64,000 bases of DNA from Mycobacteroides chelonae CCUG 47445 (GCF_001632805.1 NZ_CP007220.1:4030001-4094000); one strand, 5' to 3'; numbered from the stretch's first letter, positions 25,956-34,507 are shown. The notes: a model not told the origin generated them from the letters alone. Program-made: numbers and translations.

Positions 25956-25973
25956 CTTCCGCCGGGTGTCTTT
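25938..25973. terminator. Bidirectional intrinsic terminator
   Basis: AAAGACACCCGGCGG (25938-25952) and CCGCCGGGTGTCTTT (25959-25973) form a perfect 15-bp stem around a 6-base loop that contains the TAG stop of the glyoxalase gene. Flanking T/A runs give a short U-tract on both strands. It sits between convergent genes ending at 25955 and 25985. Confidence 0.9.
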
Positions 25974-25984
25974 GGTTGGTCTCG

Positions 25985-26266
25985 CTACTTCTTGACGAAC
26001 GGAAAGAAGTCGATGCCCGTGTGGTGGATGATCGTCGTCCGGGTGATCCACAACAGCGCGAGCACGACAACCGCTCCCACCAAAGTGAAGAGCGCCAGCC
26101 CCAGGAACTTCACGGCCGGGTTGGGTGCGGTGACCGTGCCGTCGTCATTGGCGCCGCCGGCACCCGAGGAGTAGGCGACCAGGCCTGCCGCGAACAACGC
26201 GGGCAGACCCGCACCGAGGACCAACCCAACAACGAGCACCTTGCCGATGGCTTCCAAGTAGTTCAT
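25985..26266 (-). CDS. Small membrane protein (Rv0544c-like)
   Basis: A 93-residue protein with two membrane helices (about 8-32 and 50-72) and a short soluble loop GGANDDGTVTAPNPAVK. It holds the position of Rv0544c directly downstream of pitA, 30 bp away on the same strand, so it may assist or regulate the transporter. No enzymatic motif is visible. Confidence 0.82.
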   Translation of the reverse strand: MNYLEAIGKVLVVGLVLGAGLPALFAAGLVAYSSGAGGANDDGTVTAPNPAVKFLGLALFTLVGAVVVLALLWITRTTIIHHTGIDFFPFVKK

Positions 26267-26296
26267 GGAGGATTCCTTCTTTTCGCTGGGGTTGGG

Positions 26297-27580
26297 TTAG
26301 ACCGAGGCCGTGTCGTTGGCGGAGTCCTTCTTCGAGGCATCCTTGCTCTCGCCGGACGCTTCGGTCTTGGCCTCGCGGACATCGGCGGGCACCACCGAGT
26401 TGGTGGAGTCGTCCCAATCGGCGTTGACGTTGCTCGAGTCGACCTTCTCCTGCTGGGCACGCCACCACATGTAACCGGAGAGCCCGACCAGCAGGGCGAA
26501 GATGATCAGGTCGCCGACCATCGGCGTGGTGAGATCGCCGACGCCCTTGGAGAGCCAGTAGGACAGCGCGCCGACGATACCGGCGGCGGGCAAGGTGACC
26601 AGCCAGGCCAGCACCATGCGGCCGGCTACGGCCCAGCGCACCTCGGCACCGGGCTTGCCGACACCACTACCCAGGATGGAACCGGTGGCCACGTGTGTGG
26701 TGGACAGGGCCATACCGGCGGCGCTGGAGCTCAGGATGATCGCGGCCGAGGACGCTTCGGCAGCCAGACCCTGAGGCGATTCGATCTCGACGAGACCCTT
26801 GCCCAGGGTCCGGATGACACGCCATCCACCGAGGTAGGTCCCGAGGCCGATCGCGATGGCGCAGCTGGCGATGATCCAGAACGGCAGGCCGGTCTCCTTG
26901 ACGTTTCCGCTCAGGTGGCCGGTGGTGATGAGCGCCAGCGCGATGACACCCATGGTCTTCTGCGCGTCGTTGGTTCCGTGCGAGAGCGCAACCAGGGAAG
27001 CGGTGGCGATCTGGCCCCAGCGGAAGCCCTCTTCGCGACGCTTCTTCACCACGTTGCGGGTGATGCGGTAGACCAGCCAGGTGCCGGCGGCCGCGACCAG
27101 ACCCGCGATGAGGGGGGCGGCGAACGCAGGGATGATGACCTTCTGCAGGATGCCGTCCCACTTCACGCCCGAGAGACCGATGGCGGCGAGGGCGGCACCG
27201 ATAAGGCCACCGAAGAGCGCGTGCGACGAGCTGGACGGGATACCGAAGAGCCAGGTCAGCAGGTTCCACAGGATGCCGCCGATGAGGCCCGCGAAGATGA
27301 TCGTCAGGCCCATGGACGGGGTGATGTTGGGCAGCAGATGACCTGTCTTGCTGTCTTGCACCTTGATAACCGAGGTGGTCACCGTGACGGCGACCTCGAC
27401 AGAGAGGAAGGCGCCGACAAGGTTCAGGACGCCAGCAAGCAGAACCGCAGTCTTGGGCTTGAGGGCACCCGTTGCGATGGACGTCGCCATGGCGTTACCG
27501 GTGTCATGAAACCCGTTGGTGAAGTCGAAGGCCAGTGCCGTTGCGATCAACAGCACCAGAATGATCATGGTTGCGTCCAT
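26297..27580 (-). CDS. pitA: Low-affinity inorganic phosphate transporter PitA
   Basis: A 427-residue PiT-family (PF01384) permease taking up metal-phosphate with protons. Both PiT repeats are visible: FTNGFHDTGNAMAT near residue 20 and the C-terminal SHGTNDAQKTMGVIAL at about 225. About ten membrane helices are apparent. The last 55 residues are a charged Ser/Asp/Lys-rich cytoplasmic tail. A PHO-box-like direct repeat lies about 95 bp upstream. Confidence 0.94.
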   Translation of the reverse strand: MDATMIILVLLIATALAFDFTNGFHDTGNAMATSIATGALKPKTAVLLAGVLNLVGAFLSVEVAVTVTTSVIKVQDSKTGHLLPNITPSMGLTIIFAGLIGGILWNLLTWLFGIPSSSSHALFGGLIGAALAAIGLSGVKWDGILQKVIIPAFAAPLIAGLVAAAGTWLVYRITRNVVKKRREEGFRWGQIATASLVALSHGTNDAQKTMGVIALALITTGHLSGNVKETGLPFWIIASCAIAIGLGTYLGGWRVIRTLGKGLVEIESPQGLAAEASSAAIILSSSAAGMALSTTHVATGSILGSGVGKPGAEVRWAVAGRMVLAWLVTLPAAGIVGALSYWLSKGVGDLTTPMVGDLIIFALLVGLSGYMWWRAQQEKVDSSNVNADWDDSTNSVVPADVREAKTEASGESKDASKKDSANDTASV

Positions 27581-27674
27581 GGCGCTAATTCTGGGGTAAA
27601 GGCCTTGACTTTGACCAGCTGATGGACGACCAAGTTCGTGCGCTGACCGGCCAGTTTGATATTTCCCGCAAGGA

Positions 27675-27696
27675 GTTCACATTCCGTTAACCTTCC
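27675..27696 (+). promoter_or_regulatory. PHO-box-like tandem 11-bp repeat
   Basis: GTTCACATTCC (27675-27685) is followed directly by GTTAACCTTCC (27686-27696), matching at 9 of 11 positions. Tandem 11-bp units beginning GTTCAC are typical of actinobacterial PhoP/RegX3 sites. The spacer 27581-27841 separates pitA (leftward) from the DUF3349-menE pair (rightward), so either side could be the target; phosphate transport is the likelier one. Confidence 0.5.
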
Positions 27697-27841
27697 GGGT
27701 GCTGACTGTTCGAACTGCGCGCGGGCCTCCTGGCTGATTGCGGCTAGTTTTGCCTGGCGACAACACCAACCAACAGCACTACGATCCGTACCAAGTCGAT
27801 ACGAAGAGGACGGCCGCCCGTCCGTACAGGAGTTTGAGGCC

Positions 27842-28183
27842 GTGAACGCATTTCTGAGCAAGATCGTCACCTGGCTTCGGGCGGGATACCCCGAAGGTGT
27901 CCCGCCGCCCGACTATGTCCCGCTGTTGGCACTGCTGGGCCGCAGGTTGAGTAATGACGAGGTCAAGACCGTGGCCCGCGAACTGATGGCCCGCGGCGAC
28001 TTCGACAACATCGATATCGCCGTGCTCATCACCCAGGTCACCGATGAGCTGCCCACCAGCGACGACATCGAGCGCGTCCGCGAGCGACTGGCGAAAAAGG
28101 GCTGGCCCCTGGATGATCCGCGCGAGCCCGCGGACCATCGTGACGAACCGGGCTCCGGTCAGGCCACCGACCACCCGGCGTGA
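27842..28183 (+). CDS. DUF3349 protein (Rv0543c-like)
   Basis: A 113-residue small soluble helical protein matching Rv0543c: FLSKIVTWLRAGYPEGVPP, LLALLGRRLSNDEVKTVARELM and ITQVTDELPTSDDIERVRERL. Function unknown. The start is GTG at 27842 by comparison with Rv0543c; the longer frame from 27656 lies in the promoter spacer. Its stop overlaps the menE start by 4 bp, so it is coupled to a menaquinone enzyme as in M. tuberculosis. Confidence 0.87.
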   Translation: MNAFLSKIVTWLRAGYPEGVPPPDYVPLLALLGRRLSNDEVKTVARELMARGDFDNIDIAVLITQVTDELPTSDDIERVRERLAKKGWPLDDPREPADHRDEPGSGQATDHPA

Positions 28184-29328
28184 CCCGGCTACTGCGCGCC
28201 CTGCCCGTACCCAGCGGGCAGACCATGCTCGGCCTGCTCCCCCGCCTGGCGGAACTGCTGGACGGTCGCGGCGACGCGGTGCTGCCCGTACCTGCCGATG
28301 ACGCCGATCAGGCACATTTCCTCGCCTCCGAACTCGCCGCCGACGAACCGATCGCCGAGGATGTGGCGGTGGTGGTGTCAACCTCCGGCACCACCGGAAA
28401 ACCCAAGGGCGCCATGCTCACCGGAGACGCGCTGACCGCCAGTGGCGCCGCAACACACGCCCGCCTGGGCGGGACCGGCCAATGGCTACTGGCGCTGCCA
28501 CCCCATCACATCGCCGGAATGCAGGTGTTGCTGCGCAGCATCCAGGCCGGAACCGAACCCGTGGTCCTCGACGTCTCGACGGGCTTTTCGCTACCCGACT
28601 TCGTGCGCGCCGCCGCCGAGATGACCGGAACCCGTCGATACATCTCCCTGGTGGCAATACAGCTGGCCAAGGCATTGGAAGACCCCGCCTCATCCGAGGT
28701 GCTCGCATCCTTTGACGCGGTCCTGCTGGGCGGTGGCCCGCTGCCCGCGCCCGTCGCCATCCGGGCGGCGCAGGCACGTGTCCCGGTGATCCGGACCTAC
28801 GGCATGAGCGAAACCTGCGGCGGATGCGTGTACGACGGGGTGGCCCTTCGCGGAGTCCAGGTGCGCATCGGGACGGAGGGCCAGATCAGCCTCGGTGGTG
28901 CCACCGTGGCGTCGGGCTATCGAAATATCGCGAGCCACAAGGCATTCTCGGAGCCCGGATGGTTCCACACCGATGACTTCGGCGAGCTCCACGATGGCCG
29001 GCTGCGGGTACTGGGCCGACTGGATGAGGCCATCAGCACCGGCGGGCTCACCGTGGTTCCGCAGGTGGTAGAGGCAGCCCTGGCCACTCATCCGCTGGTC
29101 GCCGAATGTGCGGTGTTCGGTGTACCCGATGATCGGCTCGGCCAGCACGTCGCCGTGGCGGTCGTGGCGTCACCGGCGGGCACTCCGACGCTGGAGGATC
29201 TGCGGGCGCATGTCGCCGCGGCTCTCGACGACACCGCCGCCCCACGCGAACTGCATCTCCTCGACGAACTGCCCCGGCGCGGGATCGGGAAACTCGACCG
29301 CCGCGCCCTCGTCAAACGCTTCTCTTGA
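28180..29328 (+). CDS. menE: o-Succinylbenzoate-CoA ligase MenE
   Basis: A 382-residue acyl-adenylate-forming enzyme that activates o-succinylbenzoate to its CoA ester for MenB. The P-loop VVVSTSGTTGKPKGAML is at about residues 64-80; YGMSETCGGCVYDG is the A5 motif, TDDFGEL the A7 Asp, and GIGKLDRRAL the C-terminal Lys loop. It is short compared with most ANL enzymes, like Rv0542c. The start is GTG overlapping the DUF3349 stop. Confidence 0.93.
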   Translation: MTRLLRALPVPSGQTMLGLLPRLAELLDGRGDAVLPVPADDADQAHFLASELAADEPIAEDVAVVVSTSGTTGKPKGAMLTGDALTASGAATHARLGGTGQWLLALPPHHIAGMQVLLRSIQAGTEPVVLDVSTGFSLPDFVRAAAEMTGTRRYISLVAIQLAKALEDPASSEVLASFDAVLLGGGPLPAPVAIRAAQARVPVIRTYGMSETCGGCVYDGVALRGVQVRIGTEGQISLGGATVASGYRNIASHKAFSEPGWFHTDDFGELHDGRLRVLGRLDEAISTGGLTVVPQVVEAALATHPLVAECAVFGVPDDRLGQHVAVAVVASPAGTPTLEDLRAHVAAALDDTAAPRELHLLDELPRRGIGKLDRRALVKRFS

Positions 29329-29355
29329 CCTCAAGCTCACTTGAGTTCATAGCGT
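29325..29355 (+). promoter_or_regulatory. MerR/SoxR-type promoter before the cupin gene
   Basis: A -35 element TTGACC (29325-29330) and a -10 element TAGCGT (29350-29355) are 19 bp apart, the over-long spacer typical of MerR-family promoters. The spacer contains the dyad CCTCAAG-CTCA-CTTGAGT (29329-29346), close to the SoxR half-site CCTCAAG. Transcription would start about 7 bp downstream, at the ATG (29362). No MerR gene lies in the window. Confidence 0.6.
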
Positions 29356-29361
29356 TGTCCC

Positions 29362-29880
29362 ATGACACGTGAGGAGTTTGTGCCAGGCTCCGCGCCTCTG
29401 GTGCGGCACAGCGATCGCGAGATCCTCAGCACCGCACCCGGAAACGCGACCGGATTGGTGATGGATTCCGACGCGACCGGTGGGGCGGTCAGCGTCCTGA
29501 ACATCTACCTGCCCAAGGGCGCCGACGGCGCGGCACCGCACTTCCACACCCGCTCCACCGAGCTGTTCTATCTGGTGTCAGGGCGGCTGGAAATCCTGGC
29601 GGGCGATCGCATCGAGGTTCTGGAACAGGGTGACACGCTGTTGGTTCCGCAGCTGATGCCGCACGCGTTCGGCGCTACCGCAGACAGCGATGCCAACATC
29701 TTCACGGTCCTCTCCCCCGGGGTCCAGCGCTTCGACTATTTCCGGCTGCTGGACCGAATCGTGCACGGCCAGGCCGATATCAGCGAGCTGCGGGCATCAC
29801 AGCAGACCTACGACAACCACTTTGTAAAAAGCGCGGTGTGGTCTGCGGGACGCGGCCTCTCGGCGCTGGATGCCCCCTAG
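29362..29880 (+). CDS. Cupin-domain protein
   Basis: A 172-residue single-cupin protein. Motif 1 is PHFHTRSTELFYLVSGRLEIL (about 53-73; His, His, Glu ligands) and motif 2 ends PQLMPHAFGA with the fourth His (about 100), so a metal site is complete. The C-terminal 50 residues are helical. Possible roles are a dioxygenase or small-molecule sensor; no substrate can be read from the sequence. It sits behind a MerR/SoxR-type promoter, which suggests response to redox-active compounds. Its stop abuts the convergent SRPBCC gene. Confidence 0.8.
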   Translation: MTREEFVPGSAPLVRHSDREILSTAPGNATGLVMDSDATGGAVSVLNIYLPKGADGAAPHFHTRSTELFYLVSGRLEILAGDRIEVLEQGDTLLVPQLMPHAFGATADSDANIFTVLSPGVQRFDYFRLLDRIVHGQADISELRASQQTYDNHFVKSAVWSAGRGLSALDAP

Positions 29881-30339
29881 TCACCCGGCCTCGGCGACCG
29901 CCTTGATCCGATTCAAGGTCTCCCGCATGCCGTTGCGATTCGTACGGCCCCGCGCCCAACCCAACAGTGCCCAGTAGATCCGCACCGGCAAGGAGGGAGT
30001 CAGTTCGAAGGATTCGGTGACGTCGGTACCGTCACCGGCCGACTCGAACTGATACCGCCAGGTGTTCACCGTCTTACCGTTCGGCAAGAGCACCGCGAAA
30101 CCAAACGAACGATCGCGGTCACACTCGACGATGCGGCACACCGTCCAATAGACGGGTCCCTTCTGGTTGCGCTTCACATGGCCGCGGAAACGCACCCCGA
30201 CCGCAGGAGCACTGGCTCCGTCGAGCCACTCGGCCTCAAATGTCTCGGGACTGAACCTGCCGGTGTTAGTAATGTCGCTGACCAGGCCCCAGATCTTGTC
30301 CGCAGGAGCCGCCATGTGCACGGTGACCGAATCACGCAT
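29881..30339 (-). CDS. SRPBCC / polyketide cyclase-like protein
   Basis: A 152-residue START-like (helix-grip) protein: MRDSVTVHMAAPADKIWGLVSDITN at the start, then EAEWLDGASAPAVGVRFRGHVKR, WRYQFESAGDGTDVTESF and a final amphipathic helix. Such proteins bind hydrophobic ligands in a cavity. The ATG at 30339 matches the usual family start. It is divergent from the PNPOx-like gene. Confidence 0.84.
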   Translation of the reverse strand: MRDSVTVHMAAPADKIWGLVSDITNTGRFSPETFEAEWLDGASAPAVGVRFRGHVKRNQKGPVYWTVCRIVECDRDRSFGFAVLLPNGKTVNTWRYQFESAGDGTDVTESFELTPSLPVRIYWALLGWARGRTNRNGMRETLNRIKAVAEAG

Positions 30340-30385
30340 GGCGTTACGGTACCCGCGATGAATCCAGGTGCCGGGCCGGGTCTGT

Positions 30386-30889
30386 ATGAGCATGACCCTT
30401 ACCCCTCATTTCGACCAGCGGTTCAGCGAGCCCGGCGCGGCCGCACCCGCGTGGAGCGACGTATCGGCGCTGCTTGCCGCCGCCGAGCTGTACTGGATCA
30501 CTACCGTGCGCGCCGACGGCAGCCCCCATATGACTCCGCTCGTGGGCCTGTGGCGGGACGAATCGTTCGTGTTCTGCACGGGCCCCACCGAACAGAAGGC
30601 CCGTAATCTCGACGCGAACCGCACCGTGGCCATCGCGACCGGTGTCAACACGTGGAATGACGGGCACGACGTCGTGGTCGAGGGGGCGGCCGAACGCGTC
30701 ACCGATGCCGCCGCACTGCAGGGTCTCGCGGACGCCTATCTCGAAAAGTACGGCGAGGATTGGAAATTCACGCCGAGCGAGGGCGGCTTCGGCGAGGGCG
30801 ACCAGTTCGCGGTCGTATATACCGTGACGCCGTCTAAGGTGCTGTCCTTCACCAAGAACCCACACGGACAAACGCGTTATGCCCGCTAG
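30386..30889 (+). CDS. Pyridoxamine 5'-phosphate oxidase-like (FMN/F420 split barrel) protein
   Basis: A 167-residue split-barrel flavin- or F420-binding protein. LYWITTVRADGSPHMTPLVGLWRDESFVFCTG is the classical start of the fold, and ARNLDANRTVAIATG follows. The reaction is unknown. ATGs at 30386 and 30392 are both possible starts. It overlaps the convergent mtnP gene by 4 bp. Confidence 0.84.
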   Translation: MSMTLTPHFDQRFSEPGAAAPAWSDVSALLAAAELYWITTVRADGSPHMTPLVGLWRDESFVFCTGPTEQKARNLDANRTVAIATGVNTWNDGHDVVVEGAAERVTDAAALQGLADAYLEKYGEDWKFTPSEGGFGEGDQFAVVYTVTPSKVLSFTKNPHGQTRYAR

Positions 30890-31680
30890 GGAAGCTCGAT
30901 CGGCAGCTTGACACCGTCATGCGCACGGCAGTGCCCACAGGTGTCGACGGATTCGGTCGCGGTGACGGCAGCGCGCACCAAATCCTTAAACCCGCCGATG
31001 TTGCGTTCGAACTCGGCGAACACGTCTACCGCGCGCACCCCTTGCCCGTGTTCAATTCCGGCGTCCAGATCGGTGACCAAGGCGATTGCGGCATAGCAGA
31101 TTTCGAGTTCTCGAGCCAGCACCGCCTCGGGGTATCCCGTCATGTTGACCAGGGTGAAACCCTGCGAGGCGTACCAGCGGCTTTCGGCTCGAGTCGAGAA
31201 CCGCGGCCCCTGCACCACCACCATCGTGCCGCCGTCCACAGCCTCGGGTTGCAGCGATACAGCACGCAACCCCGGGCAGTACGGGTCGGCGAATTCCACG
31301 TGGATACCGCCGCTGTCGAAGAAGGTCTGCTCGCGCCCGCTGGTGCGATCGACCAGCTGATCGGGTACCACGATGGCGCCAGGGCCCAGATCAGGGGTGA
31401 GACTGCCCACCGCGCACGGCGCGAAAACCCGGCGCACACCGAGAGCGCGCAGCGCCCACATATTGGCGCGGTAGGGCACGGTATGTGGCGAGAACTCGTG
31501 GCGACTGCCGTGCCGTGGCAGAAACGCCACCTCACGCTCTCCCACCAGCCCGACCGTGATGGGCGCGCTGGGCTGACCGTACGGTGTCGTCGGGGTGACG
31601 GTCCGCACCGGTTTGTCGAAGAACGAATAGAAACCGCTTCCACCTATCACCGCGAGCATGCCGTCATTGTCGTGCAACAC
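30886..31680 (-). CDS. mtnP: S-methyl-5'-thioadenosine phosphorylase
   Basis: A 264-residue purine-nucleoside-phosphorylase family enzyme that splits methylthioadenosine to adenine and methylthioribose 1-phosphate for polyamine/methionine salvage. Motifs: VIGGSGFYSF, FLPRHGSRHEFSPHTVPYRANMWAL split over the phosphate site, GPRFSTRAESRWY and the base-binding NMTGYPEAVLARE with DLDAG. It matches Rv0535. The GTG at 31680 gives the Rv0535-like N-terminus (Rv0535 also has seven residues before its MLGVIGG); ATG at 31659 is an alternative. Confidence 0.92.
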   Translation of the reverse strand: MLHDNDGMLAVIGGSGFYSFFDKPVRTVTPTTPYGQPSAPITVGLVGEREVAFLPRHGSRHEFSPHTVPYRANMWALRALGVRRVFAPCAVGSLTPDLGPGAIVVPDQLVDRTSGREQTFFDSGGIHVEFADPYCPGLRAVSLQPEAVDGGTMVVVQGPRFSTRAESRWYASQGFTLVNMTGYPEAVLARELEICYAAIALVTDLDAGIEHGQGVRAVDVFAEFERNIGGFKDLVRAAVTATESVDTCGHCRAHDGVKLPIELP

Positions 31681-31967
31681 CCCGGCCAGCGGCCAATTGG
31701 GTGCGTGGCATACCCCTCAAACAATTGGTCGCCAAAATGCCTGCAACAGTTCCCGACAAATCTGGGCAATAATTTTGTCAACGACACCAAGCAATAGACT
31801 GAATGTTGCTGTCTCCCAATGATGTAAAGAATGTCACCGTTCCCGGCGGTGGCACGGCGTAGATGAGAATTGCTGATAGAAACTCAGGTTTTTCGGTGAA
31901 TTATGCCGTTCTGCCAGACTCGCGCCGGCGACCTTGACGCATCCCCCACCACGTCTACCGTGGAGGA
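31681..31967 (+). promoter_or_regulatory. AT-enriched spacer and promoter of the superoxide dismutase gene
   Basis: The 287 bp between mtnP and the dismutase gene hold no convincing gene and are relatively AT-rich at 31720-31900. Near the right end TTGACG (31934-31939) and TACCGT (31956-31961) are separated by 16 bp. The -10 ends 6 bp before the GTG at 31968, so the message may be leaderless; the GGAGGA just before the GTG is too close to be a good ribosome site. Confidence 0.5.
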
Positions 31968-32720
31968 GTGAATTCGATTGGGCATCAACTACATCGAAGA
32001 CAATTCCTGATAATGACCGCGTCGGCCGCGGGAGCCCTCACGCTCGCATCATGCGCCGATGAACCCCGGGGAGAAGCGCCTCAGGAAGAGGAGAAGACCA
32101 GCGTGTATACATTGCCGAATCTCGACTGGGATTACTCGGCCCTGGAGCCGCATATCTCCGGCGAAATCAACCAACTGCACCACGACAAACATCACGCCGC
32201 CTACGTCAAGGGCGCCAACGACGCCGTGGAGCAGCTTGCCGAAGCCCGCCAGAAGGCCGACAACGCCGCAATCGTGCTGCTGGAAAAGAATCTGGCCTTC
32301 AATCTCGGCGGCCACGTGAACCACTCGATCTGGTGGAAGAACCTCTCTCCGAATGGCGGTGACAAACCACAGGGTGACCTGGCAGCCGCTATCGATCAGC
32401 AGTTCGGCAGCTTCGACAAGTTCCGCGACCAGTTCTCCGCAGCGGCCAATGGCGTTCAGGGGTCAGGCTGGGCATGGCTCGGATACGACACCCTCGGTAA
32501 GAGACTCCTGACGTTCCAGATGTACGACCAACAAGCCAACGTGCCGTTCGGCACGATTCCCCTTCTCGGCTTAGACGTCTTCGAGCATGCCTACTACCTG
32601 CAGTACAAGAACGTGAAGACCGACTACATCAAGGCCTTCTGGAACGTGGTGAACTGGGCAGACGTCCAGGCTCGTTTCTCGGCGGCACTATCGAAGACGG
32701 CAGGACTCATCTTCCCGTAG
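31968..32720 (+). CDS. Exported Tat-type lipoprotein Fe/Mn superoxide dismutase
   Basis: A 250-residue Fe/Mn superoxide dismutase with an unusual export signal. The N-terminus has twin Arg in HRRQFLIM (10-11), a hydrophobic stretch and a lipobox LASC with Cys near residue 29, pointing to Tat export and lipid anchoring. The mature enzyme is complete: [35 protein letters not shown] and [12 protein letters not shown] supply the metal ligands His, His, Asp and His. It should remove superoxide at the cell surface. M. tuberculosis SodA by contrast has no such signal. Confidence 0.88.
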   Translation: MNSIGHQLHRRQFLIMTASAAGALTLASCADEPRGEAPQEEEKTSVYTLPNLDWDYSALEPHISGEINQLHHDKHHAAYVKGANDAVEQLAEARQKADNAAIVLLEKNLAFNLGGHVNHSIWWKNLSPNGGDKPQGDLAAAIDQQFGSFDKFRDQFSAAANGVQGSGWAWLGYDTLGKRLLTFQMYDQQANVPFGTIPLLGLDVFEHAYYLQYKNVKTDYIKAFWNVVNWADVQARFSAALSKTAGLIFP

Positions 32721-32756
32721 CGGGTAATCGGGCGCGGCCATGGCAGGATCGGCCGC

Positions 32757-33629
32757 ATGGCCAGCATCGCGCAGTGGATCGAAGGTTCCCGTCCCCGTAC
32801 CTGGCCCAACGCGCTGGCACCGGTCATCGCGGGCACAGGCGCCGCCGCGGCAGCCGGCAGCCCCGTCTGGTGGAAAGCGCTGCTGGCCCTGGCCGTATCG
32901 GTAAGCATGATCATCGGCGTCAACTTCGCCAATGACTACTCGGACGGAATTCGCGGAACCGATGACGACCGGGTGGGACCATTACGGCTGGTCGGCTCCC
33001 GGCTGGCATCGCCGTCGGCAGTCAAGGCCGTCGCCATCGCGTTCCTGGCTCTGGGCGCCGCCGCGGGATTGGCGCTGTCCATCACCACCGCCTGGTGGCT
33101 GGTAGCGGTCGGCGCAGCGTGCGTCGCGGGCGCCTGGTTCTACACCGGGGGTTCGAAGCCCTACGGATACAGCGGGTTTGGCGAAATCGCCGTCTTCATA
33201 TTCTTCGGCCTAGTGGCCGTGCTGGGCACCGAATACGTACAGACCTTGACGATCAGCCGCACCGGCCTGGCACTGGCGGTGGCAATCGGCAGCTTCTCCA
33301 GCGCCGTATTGGTGGCCAACAATCTGCGCGATATCCCCACCGATCGCGAATCCGGCAAGATCACGCTGGCCGTCCGATTGGGCGATGCGCGCACCCGGAT
33401 CCTGTTCCCGGCACTGCTCGCCGTTCCGGTTCTGGTCAGCATCGGCCTGGGCATTGGCCACCCGTGGCACCTGCTGGGGCTCGTGATGTTGCCCCTCATG
33501 GTCAAGGCCGCCCGCCCAGTCGTCACCAAAGCGCAAGGGCCGGAGCTGATCCCGACATTGCGTGACACCGGTCTTGCCATGCTCGGATGGGCGATTCTCA
33601 CCGCCTCGGCCCTGACCTGGCTGAGCTAG
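32757..33629 (+). CDS. menA: 1,4-dihydroxy-2-naphthoate polyprenyltransferase MenA
   Basis: A 290-residue UbiA-family membrane prenyltransferase that attaches the isoprenoid chain to DHNA. The two Asp-rich motifs are [17 protein letters not shown] (about 60-76) and [14 protein letters not shown] (about 183-196), with about eight to nine membrane helices. It corresponds to Rv0534c. It is 37 bp downstream of the dismutase gene on the same strand. The convergent neighbour starts the accessory island. Confidence 0.94.
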   Translation: MASIAQWIEGSRPRTWPNALAPVIAGTGAAAAAGSPVWWKALLALAVSVSMIIGVNFANDYSDGIRGTDDDRVGPLRLVGSRLASPSAVKAVAIAFLALGAAAGLALSITTAWWLVAVGAACVAGAWFYTGGSKPYGYSGFGEIAVFIFFGLVAVLGTEYVQTLTISRTGLALAVAIGSFSSAVLVANNLRDIPTDRESGKITLAVRLGDARTRILFPALLAVPVLVSIGLGIGHPWHLLGLVMLPLMVKAARPVVTKAQGPELIPTLRDTGLAMLGWAILTASALTWLS

Positions 33630-33649
33630 CCCTTCCGGTCCGTGACGTC

Positions 33650-34066
33650 TTAGGAGAAGTTCTTACAGACAACACCGGTGTTTTGGCAGGTCACACCGGT
33701 GTGGTCCGGCGCGCTTACCCATCCGCCGCCCTGGGTGAGGCCCGGGGGCAGATCTGAGCGATTCGGGTTACCGGTGGCATCGCAGAACACCCAGCTGTTT
33801 TGGCACGCATGTCCCTGGCCGTGCGGAAGCGTTCCCCAGCCGGTGTTGCCATCCCTGCCGGGCTGCTGATTGGTAAATGACCAGCGTGAACCGTCGCCCA
33901 CACCCGGTCCGGGGATTGGCGTTACCGGATCGGCAGGTCCCGCGAGCGTCTGTCCCACCGCCGGCTCGCGCAGAACACTGACGCCCGGCGCCCCGAGTCC
34001 CAACAGCGGGAGGGCTAACAACGCCGTACAACAAACAACGTTTCTTGTCTTGGTAAGTGCATACAT
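33650..34066 (-). CDS. Small secreted Cys-containing protein
   Basis: A 138-residue exported protein without a recognised family. The start MYALTKTRNVV leads into a hydrophobic signal segment ending near VSVLREP. The mature part is Gly/Pro/Asn-rich with an internal repeat: HACQNSWVFCDATGN and VTCQNTGVVCKNF share the CQNxxxVxC-type pattern, four Cys that could form two disulfides. ATGs 36-54 bp upstream would extend it without a better signal peptide. It is the first gene of the island that replaces fabH/PE_PGRS. Confidence 0.65.
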   Translation of the reverse strand: MYALTKTRNVVCCTALLALPLLGLGAPGVSVLREPAVGQTLAGPADPVTPIPGPGVGDGSRWSFTNQQPGRDGNTGWGTLPHGQGHACQNSWVFCDATGNPNRSDLPPGLTQGGGWVSAPDHTGVTCQNTGVVCKNFS

Positions 34067-34507
34067 GGTGACTCCGTAGGTCCGCATATTCAGGTGCGGC
34101 CCCCGGGAAACCACTAACAACGAAAAACGTTAGGCGCCGCTTGTATGTCATCCACAGTACACCTGCCGTTCACTTTGACTCAATCTGAAGTTAAAGTGTC
34201 GCCAAACCCTTACCCCGGTAGGGGTATGCACCCCGCCATGTGGTTACGACCGTCCACTACCTGGGCATAAGACATCGCACGATGACGGTAAGGCGGCGGG
34301 GTCACCGATATCTGTAGATCCCGACGAGAGACCGCGGCGAACGGGCTATTGACCATGAGACGTCTCAGTGATAGTGGCCGAGTTACCCGCGTCATGGCCG
34401 ACCGGTACATGCCTCGCACATCACAAACCGAACGCTCCCACAGCGGCCCAACGTCATGTCTCCGCAAACGCGATGCCCGACGCCCCGGGGCCAATACCCT
34501 CGTGGCG
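34067..34507. other. 441-bp gene-free spacer with a TACCCC/GGGGTA dyad
   Basis: I see no convincing gene here. The notable element is TACCCCGGTAGGGGTA at 34211-34226 (arms TACCCC and GGGGTA around GGTA), which resembles the RicR/CsoR copper boxes but has a 6-bp core between TACCC and GGGTA instead of 5. It lies about 145 bp upstream of the secreted protein gene. A minus-strand frame from 34554 through this spacer is not supported. Confidence 0.45.

Noticed and set aside
25976..27622. Plus-strand frame of 548 codons over pitA
   Set aside because: Antisense to a clear PiT transporter; product is rich in Gly, Asp and Arg without domain features.
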